DNA of 6,748 nucleotides from Desulfobacteraceae bacterium. Its GTDB lineage: Bacteria > Desulfobacterota > Desulfobacteria > Desulfobacterales > UBA11574. Below the pieces are notes generated by a model, which was not told the origin of the DNA, ran no database searches, and worked only from the letters and a program-made list of their open reading frames with translations. Made by a program: the position numbers and the translations under genes. Position 1 is the stretch's first letter; each line of letters begins with the position of its first letter. The stretch lies in assembly GCA_013203195.1 (NCBI GenBank), contig JABMQM010000158.1:1-6748 (forward strand), read 5' to 3'. Positions 1 through 5,285 of this stretch are shown piece after piece.

Positions 1-78
1 ACGTTGAATAATGAACCGTTTACGCCCAGTCAAGAAAAATTATTGATACCACAGTTGCCGGCATTATGCACTCAATAT

Positions 79-3000
79 TTATAGTGTGCAATGATTGAGC
101 AGCGGCGCTGCAATGCTAACCGCAATATTTTGAAACGCTTCATTTAAAGGATCAACTCCTCTGAAGCAGAGGTTATAATACGGATCTTCCGACTCTCCCC
201 GCGCAAAATCGTTTCCGAGCCATTTTTGTTGAGCAGCCCTTAATGCGACCGATTCAGCCTGTTTTTTAATCAGCACCCTTTTAGCATATTCAAAGGACGA
301 TTCCGGGAAAAAGGGCAGCGGCGCGGACATGCCTTGCCAGTACAAAGACAAAAGATATTCGATGATATCCGTGCTGTTACTCACACGCTCAAACTCATTG
401 ACGGAATCTTTGCATAACAGTAAGCTGCTGCCGGGATATTTATCTTCATCTAAAGCACAAAGAACAAGGTGATAAATCCATGTATTTAATAGATATTTCG
501 GTTTTTCCGACGTATAGCTAACCCGAATCAATGCGTCCGCATGTATACCGCTAATTCTGCCGGTAAGGTGAAATTCTGCGATTTCAAGATCAACTTTGAG
601 AGCCTCCAAAGGTTCACTTTTGGTATGGTCTTTTATTTTCCTAACAAATATCTCAGCATCCACGCTCATCTCATTATAAACTAATTCACCGACATTGCCG
701 TGTGGTAATCGTCCTCCGGCCCGCTGTACAGCCAGGCAATCTTCCAAAGTAGTCCCTGAAACTCTGCTGTTCACAAGATCCTGCCCTAATATATACTTAT
801 CGAGTCCGCTTAAGCTGAAATTTTCCTTTTCTTCTGAAACAGCGTCAGTTTTTGTCAGATAAATGCCCAGGCGTTTTTCAAGAAAAAACTTGGTCGGGTT
901 GCTGATAAAAGTGCACAAAGTGTCAATATCTAAGTGTTTCCATTCTAATGACGGCTCCGGCAGCGCTGCTGAAATCAAAGGTTTACTATCTTGGAGGTCA
1001 TGTCTGCTTTGGACGGCGGCAAAATTCTCGGCAGAATAGCTGAACAAATCGCTCTCTTTAGAAAAATAGGCCGGGGAAAACGCCTGAAGTCTATGTCTGG
1101 TAATCAGTTGCTCGGATGAGAAACCGAAAGCTGCGCTGATATAATCCAGCAGTTCACTCACAAGCACGGATGGAGGTGCCGGCGAGTTGTCCTGGATACT
1201 CTGCCCCACATAGCTTAAATACAGCTTATCTCTTGCGGATATCAGAGCCTCAAGAAACAGGTATTTATCGTCATATCTTCTGGATCTGTCTCCAATTTTT
1301 GGCTTTTGGGCCATCAGATCAAAACCCAACGTTTTTGACTCCCGCGGAAAGGCATCGCTGTTCATGCCGACAAGACAGATCACCTTAAACGGAATACTGC
1401 GCATGGGAAGCATGGCGCAAAATGTTACACCGGTGGTAATAAATCCGGTTCCAAAATCTTCCTGTTTTAAAAGATTATCCAGATATGACCGCACTACTTC
1501 AATTTCGATGGCAGTATTAAAGCCTGATACATCTTGAATTTTGGACAAATCATCAAGCCTGCGGCGCAACACCTCCATCTCGCGCACTAATTCTTCATTG
1601 GAGGCAAAAAACTGCTCGAGGATATCTACAAGCATCGTGTGCCAATCTTTCAGGGTGCTTTTTTGTTGCAAAGCGTTCACAACATTAAAAAGTCTGTCTA
1701 TAAACTCTAAAAATTTGCCAATACTCTTGGCTTCACTACCTTCGATATGATCATAAGGCAGGATTCCGGAAAACATCCGTTGGTTGCTCCCTGGCAGGGC
1801 GTATCCCAAAAGAAGTCTTTCAATCCCGGCCCGCCAGGTATTTTCTGCAAAAGGCGGGAGCCCGAGTTTGCTGCGGTGTTGAGCATCAATACCCCAGCGA
1901 ATGTTGGTTGCTTGTATCCAGCGCTCAGCGATCTCAATGTCCGTTGCCGACAAGTTGTATTTTTCTTTAATACCGGGGACTTCCAGAAGTGCCAGGATGC
2001 CGGGCACACTAAACCTGCTGTTCGCCAGATCCAGAATGGAAAAAAAGCCGTCGATGCCGTGGCTTGCCTTTCTGACACCCATATCGGCAATACTGAAAGG
2101 GATTCGGAGGGCGGCATCAATCTGGGCGTCAAACACCGCTTGAATATAAGGCCCATACGATTCAATATCAGGCGTCATGACAATGATATCCTGGGGCTTG
2201 AGTTGCGGATCTTGTTCAAACATGGCAAGCAGATTGTCATGCAGGACCTCAATTTCCCGCATGGGGCTGTGGCAGGAGTGAACCTGAATGGATGAATCGG
2301 TGTCCGGCGGCAGTTGACGGTGGTTAAGACGGGTTCTCGCAGAATTCTCCAACTCGCTGGAATTTAATATGTCCCCATCATCTGGAATGCCCCTGTCCCT
2401 TAAATATAAAATGTCCGACTGAATTCCTGCAAGCACATCGCGTCCGCCCGGATCTTCATATTTTTCATATATGCGCCCGTCCAGACCGCTGATCATTTCA
2501 AAAAAATCGCGTCCCAGCGCTCCCATGGATGCCAGCAGCGTGTTTCCTTTATCAAGGTGAAGTTCGGCATCTCTATTGCTAATATCTTGATATTTCTGAT
2601 GTATTTTCTTTATTTGCGTGTTGGAAACAATATCGGCCCAATGCTCTTTGCAAGGATTCATCATAAAAAGGTTGGCCTGTGTCAGCCTTGATATTGCAAC
2701 AAACACCTCCAGATGAAACCACGGCAAATAGGATATTCCAAAGATGGATACCCGGGGAGGGAAATTTTCCATGCTTTGTGTCTTGTTTTTGATTTTATCA
2801 AACAGGTCTTGGCGTAGCCGGGCCCGGTGCGCGGGCTCTGTCGCGTTCACAAGCAGGCGCCAGAGCTGGGCCTGCCAGTGACTCTTTCTCCCCTTTTCCC
2901 AACCAAAAATCATTTCAGGCCGGAAAATAAGGTACTGGTCAAACAAATAGGCTATTTTTTCGGAAATTTGAAAAAGTTTAAGATTATCGGCATCATCGTC

Positions 3001-3351
3001 AAGATAGTGTTGCAGGCTTTCAAAACCCGGTCTATGCAAGCAGCCCGGCAGGATTTTCATGATCCTGAACGTTAAGGCGTCAGGGTCAAACAAGGATTGA
3101 TCCGGCAAATCCGGCAGTAGTCTTTTAAACAGCAGCTGTAACAAAGCATTGGGAAACAAAAACAAACAATTGGCACAGATCCCATTGTGCCGGGCAAGCT
3201 CCATGGATATCCATCGCTGCATTCCCCTGCTCTGGACAACGATGATCTCCGGCGCTATGGGAGACGGCAGCGGCTGTAGGACAATGCGTGCCAGCTCCCT
3301 GGCCAGGATCTCCAGGCGGTTGCTGGTATATATGTTCAGATCAGGTGTCAT
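79..3351 (-). CDS. recC: RecC, exonuclease V (RecBCD) gamma subunit
   Basis: The 1090-residue product is close to E. coli RecC (about 1120) and matches it by eye from end to end. RecC is the non-catalytic scaffold of RecBCD: it splits the duplex at double-strand breaks, feeds the 3' strand to RecB and reads Chi in a tunnel. Visible family blocks are SNRLEIL (10-16), VVQSRGMQRW (38-47), LFDQYLIFRP (136-145), MNPCKEHWADI (231-241), SCHSPMREIEVLHD (359-372), LPMRSIPFKVICLVGMN (648-664), LGFDLMAQKPKIGDRSRR (675-692), QGMSAPLPFFPES (1006-1018) and a C-terminal RGESEDPYY (1051-1059). No Walker A motif is present, as expected because the helicase-like domains of RecC are inactive. The ATG shares one base with the upstream GMC stop codon; GGAA (3357-3360) and AAAGGT (3366-3371) are possible weak ribosome sites inside that gene. 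Several Chi-tunnel positions differ from E. coli. The frame is intact; identity is very secure. Confidence 0.97.
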   Translation of the reverse strand: MTPDLNIYTSNRLEILARELARIVLQPLPSPIAPEIIVVQSRGMQRWISMELARHNGICANCLFLFPNALLQLLFKRLLPDLPDQSLFDPDALTFRIMKILPGCLHRPGFESLQHYLDDDADNLKLFQISEKIAYLFDQYLIFRPEMIFGWEKGRKSHWQAQLWRLLVNATEPAHRARLRQDLFDKIKNKTQSMENFPPRVSIFGISYLPWFHLEVFVAISRLTQANLFMMNPCKEHWADIVSNTQIKKIHQKYQDISNRDAELHLDKGNTLLASMGALGRDFFEMISGLDGRIYEKYEDPGGRDVLAGIQSDILYLRDRGIPDDGDILNSSELENSARTRLNHRQLPPDTDSSIQVHSCHSPMREIEVLHDNLLAMFEQDPQLKPQDIIVMTPDIESYGPYIQAVFDAQIDAALRIPFSIADMGVRKASHGIDGFFSILDLANSRFSVPGILALLEVPGIKEKYNLSATDIEIAERWIQATNIRWGIDAQHRSKLGLPPFAENTWRAGIERLLLGYALPGSNQRMFSGILPYDHIEGSEAKSIGKFLEFIDRLFNVVNALQQKSTLKDWHTMLVDILEQFFASNEELVREMEVLRRRLDDLSKIQDVSGFNTAIEIEVVRSYLDNLLKQEDFGTGFITTGVTFCAMLPMRSIPFKVICLVGMNSDAFPRESKTLGFDLMAQKPKIGDRSRRYDDKYLFLEALISARDKLYLSYVGQSIQDNSPAPPSVLVSELLDYISAAFGFSSEQLITRHRLQAFSPAYFSKESDLFSYSAENFAAVQSRHDLQDSKPLISAALPEPSLEWKHLDIDTLCTFISNPTKFFLEKRLGIYLTKTDAVSEEKENFSLSGLDKYILGQDLVNSRVSGTTLEDCLAVQRAGGRLPHGNVGELVYNEMSVDAEIFVRKIKDHTKSEPLEALKVDLEIAEFHLTGRISGIHADALIRVSYTSEKPKYLLNTWIYHLVLCALDEDKYPGSSLLLCKDSVNEFERVSNSTDIIEYLLSLYWQGMSAPLPFFPESSFEYAKRVLIKKQAESVALRAAQQKWLGNDFARGESEDPYYNLCFRGVDPLNEAFQNIAVSIAAPLLNHCTL

Positions 3352-4949
3352 CAGCGTTCCGGCTTACCTTTCGGTGGAATATGGCTCATGGCATGTTCCG
3401 CCATGGCGGTAATGGTCAGGCCGGGATTAACCCCCAAATTGGCCGGTACCATGGAGCCGTCAATCACATATAAACCTTTGTGACCGTAGACACGATTTTG
3501 ACCGTCGATGACACCCTGTTCCGCATTCGGGCCGATAGGACAGCCACCCAAAATATGGGCTGTGATCCCGGTATTTAATAACACCTCATTGATGGAGCTT
3601 TGTGGAATGCCGCCTGTCTTATGGGCCAGAGCTTTGGTTACCTGCTGAGCTTGTGGAATAAAGACCGGTACTTTTTCCCGTTGAAATTCACGCTTGGAAA
3701 CAAGAGCACGTTTAAACGGCCACCACCAGCGCCGTTTAAAGCTTACCCTAACACTGTTGTCCAACGTCTGCATCACCAGCAGAATAATTGTACGTCGTGC
3801 CCACCCGAAGGGCCAAAGCACCTGCAAAAAATTAATCGGGTGGCAAATGATGTTTGCAAGCCATTTCAGTGGTCGAATTAAAGGGTTTCTGGCTTCGATG
3901 AAAATAGTACTCAAAAGGCTCATCAGGTCAGATCCGTCAGGATAACGCACAGGTTCCACATGGGTCACATCGTCGGGATAGATACTCGAAGTAATTGCAA
4001 TACCTTGGGAGTAATCCACATCATCGTTTTTGGCACTGACTCCCATAAGTGTTTCGCTGTTGGTGCGAACTCTTGAACCGAGTTGCGGTGACAGCCGTTT
4101 TAAAGTTCCCTGGTCTTGGCACTTCAGTAGCAGGGGTACCGTGCCCAGAACTCCCGCGGCCAGCACCAGCTCGGTGGCCGCAAATGTCCGACGGCTGCCG
4201 TAAATAAAAGATGTGGAGCGCACGGTATCTATCAGGTAGCCACCTCCGGGACGCTCTCGAATCAGGGTTGCCTTGGTCTCGGGATAAATTTTTACACCGA
4301 GCTTTTCAGCCAGATACAGATAGTTTTTATCAAGAGTATTTTTAGCATTATAACGGCATCCTACCATGCATCCGCCGCAGAAACAGCATCCGGTTCGATC
4401 CGGCCCCTCTCCTCCAAAATAAGGATCCGGCACGGTTTTTTCCGGCTCACCAAAAAAGACCCCCACCTCCTGGAGTTTAAAAGTGTGTTCTCTGCCCATC
4501 TCCGCGGCCAATTCACGCAGCAACTCATCAGCCGGATAGATTTCTTTGCTGGGTGTAACCCCCAGCATCTGCTTTGCGGTTATGTAAAATGGGGTAAGGG
4601 TTGATTTCCAGTCACCCATGGACGCCCACTGAGGATCTTTGAAAAATGCGTCCGGCGGTTCCAAAAGAGTGTTGGCATAACCCAGGCTGCCGCCGCCTAC
4701 GCCTGCACCGCTCAAAATCAACATATCGGAAAGCAGGCTGATACGCAAAATACCGAAACAGCGCAAAAACGGCAGCCACAAATATTTGAAAATATTCCAG
4801 TTGCTTTTGGGAAAATCTTCGGTGCGGTAACGCTTGCCGGCTTCGAGAACGGCGACTGTGTATCCTTTTTCTGCCAGACGTAAAGCACTGACACTACCAC
4901 CGAAACCTGAGCCGATAATGATAAAATCGTATGTTTTGTTAGCGGCCAT
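3351..4949 (-). CDS. GMC-family FAD-dependent oxidoreductase, cholesterol oxidase-like
   Basis: The 532-residue flavoprotein probably oxidises an alcohol to an aldehyde or ketone. The N-terminal dinucleotide fold is clear: GSGFGGS (13-19) and the acidic ribose-binding Glu36 in VLEAGKR. GAGVGGGSLGYAN (81-93) is the second FAD-contacting GMC block. Residues 188-198 carry four cysteines spaced CX2CX2CX3C (C188, C191, C194, C198, plus C189), followed by RYNAKNTL. The C-terminal part has AHILGGCPIG (464-473), whose His465 matches the active-site His of bacterial cholesterol oxidase, and VIDGSMVPANLGVNPGLTI (495-513), whose Asn508 matches the active-site Asn. Hydrophobic stretches at about 51-80 and 357-393 could aid membrane or lipid contact. 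There is no signal peptide, so it is probably cytoplasmic. The start is supported by AAGGTG five bases before the ATG. It lies 336 bp downstream of an aldehyde dehydrogenase gene and overlaps recC by one base. The substrate is unknown; sterol oxidase activity is only a family resemblance. Confidence 0.93.
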   Translation of the reverse strand: MAANKTYDFIIIGSGFGGSVSALRLAEKGYTVAVLEAGKRYRTEDFPKSNWNIFKYLWLPFLRCFGILRISLLSDMLILSGAGVGGGSLGYANTLLEPPDAFFKDPQWASMGDWKSTLTPFYITAKQMLGVTPSKEIYPADELLRELAAEMGREHTFKLQEVGVFFGEPEKTVPDPYFGGEGPDRTGCCFCGGCMVGCRYNAKNTLDKNYLYLAEKLGVKIYPETKATLIRERPGGGYLIDTVRSTSFIYGSRRTFAATELVLAAGVLGTVPLLLKCQDQGTLKRLSPQLGSRVRTNSETLMGVSAKNDDVDYSQGIAITSSIYPDDVTHVEPVRYPDGSDLMSLLSTIFIEARNPLIRPLKWLANIICHPINFLQVLWPFGWARRTIILLVMQTLDNSVRVSFKRRWWWPFKRALVSKREFQREKVPVFIPQAQQVTKALAHKTGGIPQSSINEVLLNTGITAHILGGCPIGPNAEQGVIDGQNRVYGHKGLYVIDGSMVPANLGVNPGLTITAMAEHAMSHIPPKGKPER

Positions 4950-4954
4950 CCATG

Positions 4955-4960
4955 CACCTT
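4955..4960 (-). promoter_or_regulatory. Shine-Dalgarno site of the GMC oxidoreductase gene
   Basis: AAGGTG on the minus strand lies five bases before the ATG at 4949, a good ribosome-binding match that fixes this start. A second ATG at 4953, four bases upstream and in another frame, would give only Met-Asp-Gly-Arg-stop and overlaps the true start. It sits too close to the site to be preferred. Confidence 0.7.
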
Positions 4961-5039
4961 ATTAGAAACAATACTGGGCAATGCTCTTTATCAGCCCTTT
5001 GGGGTTTAGTCCTTTATCAAAAAGGCCGCAATGCTTTAA

Positions 5040-5087
5040 GAGCGCTTCGCTTGAGGAGCGCTGCGCTTGAGGATCGCTTCGCTTGAG
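5040..5087. repeat. Three tandem 16-bp repeats (GAGCGCTTCGCTTGAG)
   Basis: Units occupy 5040-5055, 5056-5071 and 5072-5087 with no spacer. Unit 2 differs from unit 1 by one base (T to G at its position 8) and unit 3 by one base (G to T at its position 3). Units 1 and 2 each contain a tiny stem of AGCG/CGCT around three bases. The array lies between the aldehyde dehydrogenase and GMC genes, about 90 bp upstream of the GMC start. The core GCTTGAGGA recurs in inverted orientation further right. A function in RNA folding or protein binding is possible but not shown. Confidence 0.85.
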
Positions 5088-5113
5088 GGGAAAATATTTT
5101 TGTAAATACCCCT
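5086..5113. repeat. AT-rich interrupted hairpin
   Basis: AGGGG (5086-5090) pairs with CCCCT (5109-5113), and TATTT (5095-5099) pairs with AAATA (5104-5108), leaving a four-A bulge (5091-5094) and a four-base loop. It lies about 170 bp past the aldehyde dehydrogenase stop. It could slow or end transcription in either direction, but no T-run follows the stem on the minus strand, so it is not called as an intrinsic terminator. Confidence 0.5.
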
Positions 5114-5140
5114 AAAGGCCGCCAGGCCGCTCCTCAAACA

Positions 5141-5177
5141 AGCCGACTTCGCCATAGTAGCTTTAGCTACGACGGCT
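5141..5177. repeat. REP-like palindrome
   Basis: Outer arms AGCCG (5141-5145) and CGGCT (5173-5177) enclose a near-perfect inner stem GTAGCT/AGCTAC (5157-5162 and 5165-5170). The left side carries eleven unpaired bases between the two stems and the right side only two. Such asymmetric palindromes outside genes resemble bacterial REP-type elements that are usually present in many genomic copies. Copy number cannot be judged from this window. Confidence 0.5.
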
Positions 5178-5285
5178 GAAAGTGCTCCTCAAGCGCAACA
5201 CTCCAATGACCAGCGGCAAGTTATCATTAACCTAACAAACTAATTGCATCCTAACCGTAATACCGTAAATCAGGCAATATGCCGT

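Larger units (their letters stand above)
5048..5197. repeat. Composite inverted repeat built from the 16-bp unit core
   Basis: The left arm is the junctions of the tandem units and the right arm is their reverse complement. CGCTTGAGGAGC (5048-5059) pairs perfectly with 5184-5195, TGCGCTTGAGGA (5062-5073) pairs perfectly with 5186-5197, and TTGAGGAGCG (5051-5060) pairs perfectly with 5128-5137. Alternative pairings compete, so a transcript could adopt more than one fold. The interior holds an AT-rich hairpin and a REP-like palindrome. The overall look is that of a dispersed, non-coding intergenic repeat element rather than an insertion sequence, because it encodes no protein. Confidence 0.65.
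4950..5285. other. Intergenic region, aldehyde dehydrogenase to GMC gene
   Basis: This 336-bp space is the only sizeable non-coding stretch. Its centre (5040-5197) is the repeat cluster. The part next to the GMC gene (4950-5039) holds the ribosome site, an 8-bp direct repeat CTTTATCA (4986-4993 and 5012-5019), and a copy of AAAGGCCGC (5021-5029) that recurs at 5114-5122. No convincing sigma-70 promoter with correct spacing was found, so whether the GMC-recC pair has its own promoter or is read from the aldehyde dehydrogenase message is open. The part next to the aldehyde dehydrogenase stop (5198-5285) is AT-rich, with no terminator I can support. Confidence 0.7.

Noticed and set aside
1..78. 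Possible start of recB downstream of recC
   Set aside because: recB is expected here by analogy, but the minus-strand frames are interrupted by stops or lack a good start with a ribosome site, and the RecB Walker A region is not reached.
1707..2165. 152-codon minus-strand frame inside recC
   Set aside because: It is the alternative frame of recC itself; the RecC protein is continuous across it, so there is no frameshift or second gene.
1747..2295. 182-codon plus-strand open frame opposite recC, with several shorter ones nearby (1170-1388, 1541-1750, 1901-2143)
   Set aside because: They lie wholly inside the highly recognisable recC frame, show no family motifs, and have low-complexity translations typical of antisense shadows.
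4718..4981. 87-codon minus-strand frame beginning just upstream of the GMC gene
   Set aside because: It overlaps the FAD-binding region of the GMC protein in another frame and has no recognisable motif or good ribosome site.
4951..5021. Sigma-70 promoter for the GMC gene (TTGATA on the minus strand near 5016-5021)
   Set aside because: No acceptable -10 hexamer occurs 16-18 bases downstream; the nearest AT-rich candidates are wrongly spaced.
5040..5087. CRISPR array
   Set aside because: The units are only 16 bp and directly contiguous, with no spacers; this is a simple tandem repeat.
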